Position numbers and translations under genes: made by a program. Of a stretch of DNA of 64,000 bases, positions 29,301-36,967 are shown in pieces (within the stretch, counting starts at the first letter, position 1; each line of letters begins with the position of its first letter). Source of the stretch: Bolinopsis microptera (lineage: Eukaryota > Ctenophora > Tentaculata > Lobata > Bolinopsidae). Below the pieces are notes generated by a model that saw nothing but the letters and a program-made list of their open reading frames with translations, had not been told where the DNA came from and ran no database searches. The DNA is taken from assembly GCF_026151205.1 (NCBI RefSeq), contig NC_087080.1:9719837-9783836 (forward strand), read 5' to 3'.

Positions 29301-32300
29301 TGGTTCTACTTACACCTGTCTGGTGACGTCTGAAGAATGGGCTGTTGAAGACAAATCTGCAATTGTAATGTTGGATGTTTTCAGTAAGTCCGGAAATATT
29401 TCCTACATGATAACATCATGAGTATAATCCGATAACACTAGGTCAAAATTCGTATAGTCACTCTTCATTGCTAATAAGAGATGACGGTCAGCTGAATTCT
29501 TTTGACGTTCAATCCAATTTTTGATTAAAACCAAAATTTCAGCTCTGACTCCGACTGATAGAGAAGTGACCACGGAAGTTGACCAAAAGTTGACATGTTC
29601 CATCAGCGGATTAACACCCAACGAGCCCGCTGCAGTTGTTACCTGGACCGATCCTGATGACGTCATCGTAACACTCTCTAACGAGGAGTACTCTATCAGT
29701 CAGGGAACAGTGGACAGCACAGGAACTCAAGTGGCAGAACTTACCATCACCCCTGTAAAGTTGGGCACCCTCGCTGTCACCTCTACTTACAAGTGTTCTG
29801 CTCAGTCAGGCAAATATCCTACTTCTCCTTTCTCTCCCAGTCAAGGGGTCCTGGTTACGGTTTTATCGATAGGTAAATAAATAAAAATTTATAAAATAAG
29901 TTACAGTTACAAACATTGCACAGTTAACACTTAATTTCTATATTGATCAATTGTGAACCGACTTCAACTTGAAGTGGGTCCGTTTATTCATAATAGCAAA
30001 CTTCTCCACAACATTAATAAAAAATGAAACGTTTCAGTATCACAGTCTACAGGATCAGAAGTGCTGGCTGGACAGGAAGCTATCATATCCTGTGCCTTCA
30101 CCGGCATAACCCAACAGCTAGACTCCATAACCTGGCTCAGATCTGATGGTACCCTAGTGAGCTTTCTCGACAACTTTGAGGTAGAGGTGGGAGACTACAA
30201 CAAGGCTGATAACTCCCAGGTGACCACATTGACGGTGCTTGGGGCGGAGAACTCGGCTGATAATATCTACATCTGCCAGTATACTTCGGTCGAGTGGGCT
30301 AGGGTTGATGATAGGGGCACGACCGTTCCAATTAATGTCTTTGGTAGGTTATAGATTATTATTATGCAGATTCTGGTTGGGAGGTATCAGGTGAGGCATA
30401 TTTTTTGACACGTTACAGTGATTTTGGGCTTTGATTGGTTAATAGTCGAAGCTGATTGGTTAATTTCTGTCACGTGTAAAAATTGTGGCTCACTTCCGCA
30501 CCAGAATCCACATCTGTTATGCACAATGTTATTTCAATTTTCTTATCGCGATTGTCCAGAGCGTTGAAATTGAATGGTTATCAGTATCACTGATTTCAAT
30601 TGTCTGAGAGATGACCTGCTGCTTTTCACATTCATTGTAGATTGCTGACAAAAATACAAATTTTATGATTTTGCCTTCTATAAACTAAGAAATTATATTT
30701 CTGTAGATGCACCATACTAAACATTCGTATCTTCAGCTGTCCTACCCCGCGGAGAGGAATTCTCATTCGGTAATTACATTTCTCATCACGATAAAACATT
30801 TCTCTAGACTTCGGAGGATGAATTAAAGTGATCTCTGATGACATACTGACAACTACCGGCTTTGACCTGAATCGTACCTAGATAAAAGTAATTTCGTGAT
30901 AACTGAAATTGAAAGGTCTTCTAATAATTTTAACCGATCCTGTTTGTTTTTCAGCTGTGACACCAAGTGGAGAGGAGATAAGTACAGCCACCCCTCAGAC
31001 AATATCATGTGATATCTCTGGTTTGAGTGCTCCTGCTGACATCATCTGGATAAAACCTGATGGAATTGAGGTGGAAAAGGATGACACTGCAAATTACCTT
31101 GTTGAAGATGGGAGAGATACTTTCGTGGAAGATGGAGGATTCCAGACAACAAAGCTAACCCTGAAAGTACCTGTGGTGGAGAAAGCAAGTTCTGTTGTGA
31201 CGTACAGATGTTCGGTGCAATCAGAGGAGTTCTCCAAAAGTCCAGCTTTTTCAACTGATGTTGTTATTGGTAAGTGAGGTATCAATGATTTAGCTCATTT
31301 TAATAAAGTCTATTCTCACAGTACAGGGCTAACAATTATTTACCAGCTAAAACTTTTAAGTCATTCAGATTATTCCAAATCGCAATAACATTACATACCT
31401 GCGTAGTAAGTACGAATATATTCCTTAATAACTGAATTTTTTCCAGAACGAAAAACATACACGATAACAGGAGCAAGCCGTGATGTGCTGGCAGGAAGTG
31501 TTGCAACTCTTACCTGCTCCGTCACTGGATCCTCTGTAGCCGAGATGGGAATAGTATGGGTCGAGGAGAACGGTAATGTCTACGCTGCTTCCAACATAAA
31601 TACTGACAACAAGGTCAAAGAAAGAATAGTCGGAGAGAACTCAAAAGAGTCCACGTTGAAGCTGTCTAAGAAGGTGACTGTAAACAAGGATCAAATCTTC
31701 AAATGTAGAGTCACTCTGGAAGAGGGCACTGACCCAGTTGAGATAGAGGTTCCTCTGAAGACATTTACAGTTACCACATTCGGGGTCGAGATCCAATCTG
31801 GACAACCAGCCACTCTGACCTGCAAAGTTATTGAGCCCACTGACACTCTGGAAGTGACTTGGTACTACGATGATGGTTTGGAGATAGGTGCTGGTACGCA
31901 GGAGACCATTTCAGATAACACAATCGTTGCAAAGCTGACTCTAGAATTCCCGAGAAATGATGCCAACTACACTTGTAGAGTTACCGGAGAGTATCGATAT
32001 GAATTTTACGCCGAAGTGCTGATAGATGACATTGTTTTGAATCCTGCAGGGGAAATTCGTTCATTGACTGGATCAGAGGTTATTTTGACTTGCAGCTTCA
32101 TTTCAGAAACAATCAGTGAGGGTTTCTTCCAGTGGAAGCACAACGAAGAAAAGTGCACCACAGCTGCATGTTTATCTCCGACTGAGACTCCAATATTATC
32201 AATGGTAAAGATCACTGTTGAAGATGGCACCACAGGAGAATGGAAGTGTTCTTTCGTCAAAGCAAAGAACAGCAGAGAAGTAAAAAGCGAGGCGGTAACA

Positions 32301-34191
32301 ATTACAAAAGTGGAGTTGAGTGGCACCCAGACTCCAGCCTCGTTGTGGGGCTTAGTTGGAAGCGAGGCGGAAGTTTCGTGTGTTGTTCCTTACGGACTGA
32401 CCTTTTCAAAGCTTACACCTGATAACATTGAATGGATTTTCAATCGATACGCGATTAGCGAACAAGGTGTTGGCCTTAACCAAAATAATGAAGTGTCTTT
32501 CTTTTCATTCGGCGAAAAGGTTACATCAGCAACATCTCTGACATGGTCAATAACCTTCTCTCACACAGATACATCAGTAGGGTCACTAAAGTGCAGAGCA
32601 ACCTATGATTCGGGAGAGCAGATAGAAACCTCGCCCAGCTACCTTAACTTGATAACTTCATCATCAGATGTGGAATCAATTGTTATTACTCCGACTACTG
32701 GAGCTGTAGTAACTTTCATCACCCAAGCTAAGGTATCTCCCACATCAAGCATAGTAATGACCTCTGGAAACTTTCAGATTCAGTCCACTGAAGAAGAAGC
32801 CATCTGCCGATGGTATACTTTTCACGGAAGTTGTTGAATTTTCAACTAACTCAGTTGACGAGGCGAACTCCAAGGAGGATCTGTCAGTAAAACACTATCC
32901 TTACACTTACACTGTCTATTCAGACCAACCAGACGAAATATCAGTCTCGGGAACAGCTTCACTGGTCGGGGAGACTTTCGTGGACATTGCACCAGTTTGG
33001 GTTACAGTCGGTGGGAGGGCAAAGTTCACAGCTTACTTAACTGCTGTCGATAGAGCTAGCGTTAAAGTGACTTGGGAGCAGCAGGGTACAAATGGGTGGA
33101 TTGATGTCATCGCAAATGGGTACTCTATTTTATTATCTGAACTAGACGACAAGAATGTGATGTCGACAGTTCTCTTAATAGATGAGATGGGACAAACTGA
33201 CATTACAAAATACCGGACCCAAGTCGAGGTGGCAGGTTCTGTTAGGACAACGGAATCAGTGACTGTTAAATTTGCCTCCGCCATTGTTTCAGATCAATTG
33301 TTGGCTGTTTTTGAGCGCGGATCTATTTCTTTTACAGTAACGATAATAGGCCCTAGCAAACCTACAAATGTGGTGTTAAAACATGCGGAGAGTGGCAAGG
33401 AAAAACAAGTTGATCTGACAAGTGTTCCATCATCAAGTCCTTTCCAGATATCGCACCAAATTGACGAAGTTTACGCCGGTGATCAAGGATCATACTCTTT
33501 CAAAGTGACATTCGATTCTCGACTGAAAGTGGAGTCGGACACAGTGAAGTTGGTAGTGCAGAGAAAATGCAAACCCTTTACAATTCCTCCAAATACTCAA
33601 CTTGCAGAGGTTGCTATTCCGGATTCCAATGATTATAAAATAACTGTTACCTGCATTCAGGGATCTTATGTCCTCATGAATGAGAGCCGAACAGGGGCTG
33701 TTTGTGATACAGATTCTGGTGCATTTGATACATATCATCTTAGTCCTTGTTTTAGAACTACTGAAGTTCCTGCAGAAGAACCAGAAGATGATGAATCTCA
33801 CAATTCAGAAGAACCAGAAAATGATGAATCTCACAATTCAGAAGAGAATCCTGCAGATGATGAATCTCACGAGAATCCTGCAGAAGATGAATCTCACAAT
33901 TCAGAAGAGAATCCTGCAGATGATGAATCTCACAATTCAGAAGAGAATCCTGCAGAAGATGAATTTCACAATTCAGAAGAAAATCCTGCAGAAGATGAAT
34001 CTCATAATTCAGAAGATAATCCTGCAGAAGATGAATCTCACAATTCAGAAGAGAATCCTGCAGATGATGAATCTCACAATTCAGAAGAGAATTCTGCAGA
34101 AGATGCTTCAGGAGAATCGGAAGGGAATCCTGCTGATGGTGCTTCAGGAGAATCGGAAGAAAATCCTGCAGACAATTCTTTAGGAGATTAA
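8281..34191 (+). CDS. Gene A: giant secreted Sushi / GCC2-GCC3 / multi-Ig protein
   Basis: Spliced gene assembled by eye from GT..AG exons whose reading phases agree at every junction. Exons: 8281-8340, 8458-8522, 8856-8981, 9176-9261, 9375-9685, 9840-10125, 10309-10482, 10617-10943, 11147-11274, 13224-13492, 13618-13796, 14062-14266, 14478-14581, 14756-14907, 15079-15226, 15432-15609, 15739-15860, 16623-16731, 16871-17943, then one-domain Ig exons from 24693 to 31269, and last exon 31447-34191. About 10.3 kb coding. Domain order: signal peptide, Sushi, unknown domain, furin-type site, GCC2/GCC3, Sushi, about 28 Ig-like domains, Sushi-like module, acidic repeat tail. No transmembrane helix is seen, so a secreted protein is likely. 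Two single-base frameshifts (in 29085-29383 and near 32.8 kb) mean this copy may be damaged, or the assembly is wrong there. A recognition or adhesion role is inferred from architecture only. Confidence 0.85.
8458..9261 (+). CDS. Gene A exons 2-4: N-terminal Sushi/CCP-like domain
   Basis: Exons 8458-8522, 8856-8981 and 9176-9261 join in phases 2, 2 and 1. The encoded stretch has the four-cysteine, one-tryptophan pattern of a Sushi (complement control protein) module: GKCKVLPDP, then RTICDNEQGF, then MRCFYDE, a tryptophan in GRWTWD, and TIRCA. Sushi modules bind proteins in complement factors, selectins and many invertebrate recognition proteins. Three exons for one Sushi is more fragmented than usual. 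Confidence 0.75.
9375..9685 (+). CDS. Gene A exon 5: unrecognised ~100-residue domain
   Basis: Entered in phase 1 and left in phase 0 (GTATGT donor at 9686). The exon encodes about 104 residues with four cysteines (NGCAD, LPCVL, DECII, LSCQA), then an alternating hydrophobic stretch (TVLSVKVTS) and an amphipathic region ending LNSYPLHSIL. I do not recognise the family. Its size and alpha/beta look, together with a basic cleavage site immediately after it, recall SEA-type extracellular domains, but there is no GSVVV-type autoproteolysis motif. Confidence 0.65.
9840..10125 (+). CDS. Gene A exon 6: furin-type site plus GCC2/GCC3 (ephrin-receptor-like) motif
   Basis: The exon opens with EGHSRKKRFDAGDFE, containing RKKR, a good match to the furin consensus R-X-K/R-R, followed by an acidic linker. 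Eight cysteines follow in pairs (CTTC, CTSC, CTAC, then EDC) with a GTY-A-T.. spacing. This matches the tyrosine- and cysteine-rich GCC2/GCC3 ephrin-receptor-like repeats found next to Sushi modules in extracellular proteins such as SVEP1/polydom. It ends in phase 1. Confidence 0.8.
10309..10482 (+). CDS. Gene A exon 7: second Sushi/CCP domain
   Basis: A single symmetric phase-1/phase-1 exon. Cysteines fall at AVCTVP, IIVCDGGY, VTCSSS and VSCR, with the G-Y following the second cysteine as in Sushi modules. The usual tryptophan before the last cysteine is replaced by phenylalanine (NNFPVSC). The intron just upstream carries a short tandem duplication (about 10247-10302) that runs into the acceptor. 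Confidence 0.8.
10617..10943 (+). CDS. Gene A exon 8: Ig-like domain 1
   Basis: A complete Ig-like domain in one phase-1/phase-1 exon. It has the B-strand cysteine in HLTCTVE, the core tryptophan in IQWFKG, and the F-strand D-x-G-x-Y-x-C signature in DVGYYSCR. About 108 residues. Confidence 0.85.
11147..13796 (+). CDS. Gene A exons 9-11: Ig-like domains 2 and 3
   Basis: Exon 11147-11274 carries the first half of Ig2 (cysteine in QMSCSL, tryptophan in VKWKL). Exon 13224-13492 carries its second half (DIGTYSC) and the first half of Ig3 (AMSCVV). Its donor falls inside the Ig3 tryptophan codon (TG|G). Exon 13618-13796 finishes Ig3 (NTGVYKCR). Joining 11274 to 13224 needs a weak GTTCGT donor, but it is the only choice found that keeps phase 0. 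The intron is enlarged by a hAT-like element, and a duplicated acceptor region (13128-13200) precedes the one used. Confidence 0.7.
11320..13036. mobile_element. hAT-like element without recognisable transposase
   Basis: Terminal repeats TAGAAACCGACCGG and CCGGTCGGTTCCTA are flanked by 8-bp GTGGGTAT / GTGAGTAT (11312-11319, 13037-13044), the target length of hAT elements. Inside, a ~200-bp segment occurs twice in direct orientation (about 11390-11610 and 12636-12836), and CCGGATATCCGG-type palindromes lie near the right end. It sits in the intron that splits Ig2 of gene A. Confidence 0.7.
14062..14581 (+). CDS. Gene A exons 12-13: Ig-like domain 4
   Basis: Exons 14062-14266 and 14478-14581 join in phase 2. 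The first holds the cysteine in VLSCTI and the tryptophan in VTWYRA; the second holds SGVYKCEA. The acceptor at 14060 follows a long pyrimidine-rich tract. Confidence 0.82.
14756..15226 (+). CDS. Gene A exons 14-15: Ig-like domain 5
   Basis: Exons 14756-14907 and 15079-15226 join in phase 0. The first has KFTCEY and VTWVYN. The second has an F strand reading AIKCAFSF, where the usual tyrosine before the cysteine is replaced by isoleucine. Confidence 0.78.
15432..15860 (+). CDS. Gene A exons 16-17: Ig-like domain 6
   Basis: Exons 15432-15609 and 15739-15860 join in phase 2. Hallmarks are TVTCTY and VLWVVA in the first exon and PITCKYMF in the second. The second exon ends in phase 1 at a GTTTGT donor. 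Confidence 0.8.
16150..16380 (+). pseudogene. 5'-truncated non-LTR retrotransposon tail
   Basis: One frame gives CLMCGGEEESVPHFVGQCP, a C-x2-C...H-x4-C pattern seen at the C-terminal end of many non-LTR reverse transcriptase polyproteins, followed after one stop by a further open stretch ending DQTGVT. It lies in the gene A intron between Ig6 and Ig7 and is too short to be active. Confidence 0.5.
16623..17943 (+). CDS. Gene A exons 18-19: Ig-like domains 7-10
   Basis: Exon 16623-16731 ends inside a tryptophan codon (TG|G), and exon 16871-17943 is a long 1,073-nt exon. Together they encode Ig7 (cysteine VIMQCG, F strand AGVYMCMF), Ig8 (LQLSCILD, ITWSG, SGEYRCSF), Ig9 (TLTCQV, with LYFHD at the tryptophan position, GIFQCKK) and Ig10 (TFTCTA, VSWLNG, SVYKCVI). 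The three later domains share one exon, unlike the one-exon-per-domain block that follows. It ends in phase 1 at GTAGGT, which matches the phase of the exon at 24693. Confidence 0.85.
20009..20239 (+). pseudogene. DDE_Tnp_4-type transposase C-terminal fragment
   Basis: After a TTTCAG acceptor the frame reads GVTLNIPAGMWGKTQF, then TPEEVAASRKVRIARIHVER, and ends AQLVNLNSDF. The arrangement LNIP...K.Q.T.EEV..SR...RIHVER is characteristic of the end of DDE superfamily 4 (Harbinger/ISL2EU-like) transposases, including the last catalytic glutamate region. The N-terminal catalytic part was not found in the element. Confidence 0.75.
20713..21561. mobile_element. Nested inverted-repeat element rich in TGTCAATTAA
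   Basis: Inverted ends GGGGGGAATGCAACGTCAAT / its complement are flanked by TATAGGAG-type 7-8 bp duplications (20706-20713, 21562-21569), as for hAT-like elements. Subterminal decamers TGTCAATTAA are repeated about 5 times on the left and about 14 times on the right. No coding potential seen. Confidence 0.8.
21365..21507. repeat. Tandem decamer TGTCAATTAA, about 14 copies
   Basis: Near-perfect 10-bp repeat inside the nested element; a shorter run of the same decamer is at about 20729-20770. Confidence 0.95.
22790..23700 (+). pseudogene. Decayed duplicate of the Ig7-Ig10 exon block
   Basis: Stretches align by eye with 16640-17900 in the same order. Examples are the cytosine-poor track around 22955-23010 (matching the intron at 16787-16860), the GTTATGTTCTCTGTAT region near 23131 (matching 17020), TTATAGTGGCTTGTTC near 23178 (matching 17070) and CTGCCAAGTTAC near 23436 (matching 17429). 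Many indels and stops destroy the frame. Introns are present, so this is an unprocessed duplicate. Confidence 0.65.
23803..24125 (+). pseudogene. Decayed type A Ig exon
   Basis: From GGTTGCCTCAAAACCC through GACTACGTAGATGTCTAG this follows the 24693-25031 exon, with many substitutions and small indels. It has no open frame. It sits between the decayed Ig7-10 block and a decayed type B exon, preserving the functional order. Confidence 0.6.
24240..24470 (+). pseudogene. Decayed type B Ig exon
   Basis: The sequence matches 25160-25400 in order (GAGTAACTACTTTGAACA, then GGTGGTGAGAGGATG, then ATACCCAAACTACACTTTTGG), with frame-breaking indels. It is the last part of the dead 22790-24480 block and lies directly before the first intact type A exon. 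Confidence 0.6.
24693..25031 (+). CDS. Gene A Ig exon A1
   Basis: A complete Ig-like domain in one phase-1/phase-1 exon. It has LTCNIGG, VTWKDN and VTYKCSVK. It is nearly identical to A2 (one base difference noticed, near 24985), and the following intron is also largely identical, so the A1-B1 pair was duplicated recently. Confidence 0.88.
25171..25464 (+). CDS. Gene A Ig exon B1
   Basis: A one-domain phase-1/phase-1 exon with TISCTV, VKWTAS and VTYSCVF. Its first ~96 nt are identical to B2. After the core tryptophan the C'-to-E region differs sharply from B2, then the two converge again at the F-G strands. Confidence 0.88.
25611..25949 (+). CDS. Gene A Ig exon A2
   Basis: Same length and almost the same sequence as A1, including flanking intron bases on both sides. 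A recent duplicate. Confidence 0.88.
26103..26402 (+). CDS. Gene A Ig exon B2
   Basis: A one-domain phase-1/phase-1 exon. It has TISCTV and VKWTTS as in B1, a different central segment (NADVMSPDQGYTVDQG), and DATYFCVF. The abrupt switch from identity to divergence suggests gene conversion or recombination within the exon. Confidence 0.88.
26632..26955 (+). CDS. Gene A Ig exon A3
   Basis: A type A domain, phase 1/1. It has LRCTIGD, ITWKGP and FTYTCSAK, and is clearly more diverged than A1 and A2. Confidence 0.87.
27060..27362 (+). CDS. Gene A Ig exon B3
   Basis: A type B domain, phase 1/1. It has TLSCKI, ITWTKS and TTYKCVI. The exon is followed by a GTAAGT donor and an intron carrying a mariner-like element. 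Confidence 0.87.
27495..28377. mobile_element. Mariner-like element, internally deleted
   Basis: Ends CAGGGTGTTTCAAAAGTCTGG and ...CTTTTGAAATACCCTG, bounded by TA dinucleotides. Terminal inverted repeats are about 180 bp. Transposase remnants inside: DRSKRIAELIFKHDESVTLT (about 27875-27960) and NSQNTRIRGLENTH...KVVVWCAIY (about 27973-28075), both typical of mariner transposases, with the middle missing. It lies in the intron between Ig exons B3 and A4. Confidence 0.88.
28597..28929 (+). CDS. Gene A Ig exon A4
   Basis: A type A domain, phase 1/1. It has LTCSIGE, VEWTDP and TVYKCRVK. Its acceptor (TTTCAG|CT) is the same as in the other type A exons. Confidence 0.87.
29085..29383 (+). pseudogene. 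Gene A Ig exon B4 with a one-base deletion
   Basis: The sequence is clearly a type B Ig exon (EQLSGTE at the start; LKISC-equivalent, VKWRKS and STYTCLV in the shifted frame) with intact splice sites. At about 29127-29135 one base is missing relative to B1-B3, giving a stop soon after. The exon is 299 nt where 300 would keep phase 1. Possible causes are a sequencing error, a damaged allele, or an exon that is skipped; skipping would restore the frame because the neighbouring introns are all phase 1. Confidence 0.75.
29543..29872 (+). CDS. Gene A Ig exon A5
   Basis: A type A domain, phase 1/1. It has LTCSISG, VTWTDP and STYKCSAQ. Confidence 0.87.
30038..30343 (+). CDS. Gene A Ig exon B5
   Basis: A type B domain, phase 1/1. 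It has IISCAF, ITWLRS and NIYICQY. The next intron holds a 148-bp inverted-repeat element. Confidence 0.87.
30369..30516. mobile_element. 148-bp inverted-repeat element
   Basis: Left end GATTCTGGTTGGGAGGT and right end CACTTCCGCACCAGAATCC, flanked by TTATGCA (30362-30368, 30517-30523). The right terminus (complement of CAGATGTGGATTCTGGTG) resembles the end of the large element at 17962-22568, so it may be a non-autonomous relative. Confidence 0.65.
30955..31269 (+). CDS. Gene A Ig exon A6
   Basis: The last type A domain, phase 1/1. It has ISCDISG, IIWIKP and VTYRCSVQ. No type B partner follows; the long final exon comes next. Confidence 0.87.
31447..34191 (+). CDS. Gene A last exon: Ig-like domains, Sushi-like module, acidic tail
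   Basis: Entered in phase 1 after a TTCCAG acceptor. The first frame encodes four clear Ig domains (cysteines in TLTCSV/IFKCRV, TLTCKV/ANYTCRV, ILTCSF/EWKCSF, EVSCVV/SLKCRA) and the start of a fifth, then stops at 32835-32837. A second frame is open from 32761 and continues the fold: DGILFTEVVEFS, two Ig-like domains without the usual cysteines (FTAYLT...VTWEQ; FTVTII...YSFKV), then a four-cysteine Sushi-like module (KCKPF, VTCIQ, AVCDT, SPC) and the acidic tail ending at TAA 34189-34191. The frame change between 32761 and 32837 is most simply a one-base indel, in the genome or the assembly. Confidence 0.8.
33773..34188 (+). repeat. Coding tandem repeat: acidic NPAEDESHNSEE tail
   Basis: About nine to ten units of a 12-residue (36-bp) acidic repeat, consensus NPAEDESHNSEE, preceded by related EEPEDDESHNSE units and followed by GESEENPAD-type variants. 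A highly charged, presumably disordered C-terminus. Related GCAGAAGAT-rich sequence with stops continues downstream of the TAA to about 34430. Confidence 0.85.
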
Positions 34192-34479
34192 ACAGAAATT
34201 AAACAAGAGTATTGAGCAGACAATCCAGTAAAGATTTATAAGAAGGTCTTGCAGATGATTTAGCAAAAATGCTTCATGAAGTTAAGCAAAAAAGCAGTCG
34301 CCAATCCTGCTGAGAGTTCGGCTAAATGATTGAGCAGAAGATTCAACAGAAGATTCAGCCGAGGATCAAGCAGCAGAAGACCTGAAAGACGAATCAATAT
34401 ATTCGTCAGAACACATAAAATTTGATGCAGAGCATTCTTTTTTGTGATACATTTTATTTTAACTTACAAACTGTTATTG

Positions 34480-34485
34480 AATAAA
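34480..34485 (+). promoter_or_regulatory. Likely polyadenylation signal of gene A
   Basis: AATAAA about 290 bases after the stop codon, in AT-rich sequence, the first canonical signal found downstream. Confidence 0.55.
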
Positions 34486-35007
34486 ACTTGCATCGTATAT
34501 TGCTAATTTTTCTCCCCAAACTTAATGGCATATATTATCACTTTTGGAAAATCCAATCTCTTCCATTATGAATGGCTCCAGTTCTTTTTACATTTTTTAT
34601 AATCATATGCAAAATCTCATTGCTATAAATTGTTTCACAAAGGTCATGAATATTTTATTGAACTGATCATTAAAATGAAATATCCATGAATTAAATGACA
34701 AACCGTACTGTTCCATTACTAAGTCGATTATGTTAATGGTAAATATGGTAAACCTTTTTTATGTTATCGATATTTATTATATTGCATAATTGTTAATGTT
34801 ATAAATGAGTCGCACTGTATTTTGAATAAATTGATTTATGATTTATTGTTGTCTAACTCTAAAGTTAATTAATTTTGAATGCCATATTTTTATACTTTAT
34901 ATTAATGAATTGCCATTGTTGTTTCTTGTATTTAAAAAAATAGTTTAAGTCAGAAATATAATCAATAAAAAAAGAATAAAGAACGCTAAATTAATACACG
35001 AATACTA

Positions 35008-35035
35008 CAGGGTGGCCCAAAAGTAACTACCCTGA
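35008..35035. mobile_element. Solitary mariner-type terminus
   Basis: TACAGGGTGGCCCAAAAG followed by TAACTACC resembles mariner inverted-repeat ends. The partner end was not found nearby. Confidence 0.45.
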
Positions 35036-35491
35036 CCCACACGCAACGGCCCTTTAATAACTCGCGTAATTCTTCTTAGAATTGCACAGAAATTTCAGAG
35101 ATTATAGATATGGGTCAAACTTAGATTTCCTGAAAGTTTCGTCAAATTTAATTAATTACAGTGGGTGTGGCACGCCACTCCCTCTTTTTCACTATTGTCA
35201 CCATAAAGTGAGAACGCAGTCAGCTAAAAACTTCAAAGTTTCTAGACACATTTGGCTTGATAATTAAAGTGCTTTCCCAAAATTTCAAGTTGGTTGTTAA
35301 CAATTTCACCGAGTTATAAATCAAGAGGCTTGCATATAATGAACATATTGACACGGGTGCAGAGTTGAGTCTGTACGGAACCTAGTAGTTTCAGTTCCTT
35401 GTTTAACTTGCCGTACAGCAAGGACATCCTTATGACCCTTTTAAGATCTTGTAGATACGTGATCCAGCACTTAATCAGTGATATCTTCACT

Positions 35492-35531
35492 CAATCATAT
35501 ACCAGCTACTTTCTTAGCTGGTATATGATTG
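35492..35531. repeat. Perfect 17-bp hairpin
   Basis: CAATCATATACCAGCTA and complement around a 6-base loop, between the two convergent genes. The loop is not followed by features of a known RNA. Confidence 0.9.
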
Positions 35532-36927
35532 GCATGTTTTGGCGAACGGGCAGGACCGCGGACCGCGGGTGGACACCTGATACAAAGCCACTCCATATCA
35601 GTTATAATCTCAGAACTACTTTTAATGAACTAAACGGTAAAAAGATGCCTATTAGTATTAGTATCTGGGGCCAGCTAACGTATTGAGCATAGAATTTCCG
35701 TTAGGCATTTTTAAAAACCTTCTTTAAGTTTAACCTTTTAAAAAATATCAAGGTTTCTCAAAACGATCGGATCATTCTTTTTCAAAGCAATTAACGTTTT
35801 TAACAAAAATTGCGCCGGTTAGCGGACGCTAGATTTCCATCAACCGTAGTGATTGCCATGCCTTTTAAAATTTAATTTTAAAATTACAATTAACGATAGT
35901 TTCATGTTGGTCAAAATACTAAATAATGGTTCTTTTTTGAACCATTATTTAGCGTGCTAAATAATTATACACAGGAACTTAGTCTTAACTTCATGATTTT
36001 TCTAAAAGGGCCCCGTCAGTTCTTATTTTGCACGCCATTTCCTCTGCGCGAAGTTCTTATCACTTCTTTGTTTTTGCTTTCTTACATTTGCACTTGACAT
36101 GGCTGTATAAAGATAGAGGAAGTTGGTATTATTTTTCACTTGGGTTAGGCCTATAGGGTTTGCTACATGGTCTTCATGTCAAAAACCGCGTCAATGATTG
36201 ATGATGTTCAGGTAATAAAATAAACTCGGTATGTTGGAAACAGAAAGTTATTGCAGTGTTGGTAAATTAGTACAAAAAACACACTCCAGGGCATAAGATA
36301 TAATCATAAATTTAAAATATTGTAATCTCAGGTCCTGATCAGCACTTTATCAGTTTATGCAGCAGCCAATTCAAGACTCTCTTTATCAGTAATATCAGCA
36401 TAAAATTAAATCTCAACTCTCTGAGGTTTATTTCGAACAATGAACATGACAAAGCTTCATAACAGCTATCAGCTATACCACCAACCTATATAATTATACA
36501 AATTCTAGTTCAGCTTTACAATCATATAAATCTGAAAACAATCTGCAAAGTATATAAACGTAAAATCAATCTAATTACGATATAAATATATATAAACGAT
36601 CAGTGATATTTATAATTGATCAAAAACAATGAGTTCTGATTTCTGATCAGATATGATCAGAATATGGATTATTATCTAATTTCTTGAGAAATGTAAGATT
36701 AATTAATAGAATTCTAATACTTATTTCAGAACAAGAACCTAACAAAGTGAAAAAAGTAATTTACAAGCATACAGTCTTGTAGAAATCAAATCATAGACAT
36801 CTCAGATAGTCGACAAAAAGTTTCTTTTGCTTCAAGCAGTCATTTATAAAAATCAGAGAGCGAAGACTTCTTTCTCAAAGTTACTTAGTAACCGTCACGG
36901 GTATACTTTACAAATTTTGTGATTTTT

Positions 36928-36967
36928 CTAGGGTGTAGAAACATCTTCTGACCTTCGTTTTCTTAAT
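36928..36967 (-). CDS. Gene B last exon: cytoplasmic tail
   Basis: After a TTTTTCAG acceptor, 13 codons read LRKRRSEDVSTP and stop at TAG. With the arginine completed across the junction, the tail is RLRKRRSEDVSTP, a strong basic stop-transfer signal right after the membrane helix. No tyrosine is present, so there is no ITAM or ITIM motif. Confidence 0.82.

Larger units (their letters stand above)
34192..36927. other. Region between the two convergent genes
   Basis: It contains the gene A 3' untranslated region with decayed acidic-repeat sequence (to about 34430), a mariner-type end at about 35008, two perfect short hairpins (35492-35531, 35919-35952) and otherwise AT-rich sequence with no convincing gene. 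A TTTATT at 36427-36432 (AATAAA on the minus strand) is a possible polyadenylation signal for gene B. Confidence 0.6.

Noticed and set aside
24693-31269. Possible V(D)J-like recombination signals near Ig exons
   Set aside because: Isolated CACAGTG-like heptamers were noticed elsewhere in the window, but no nonamers at 12- or 23-base spacing were seen beside these exons.
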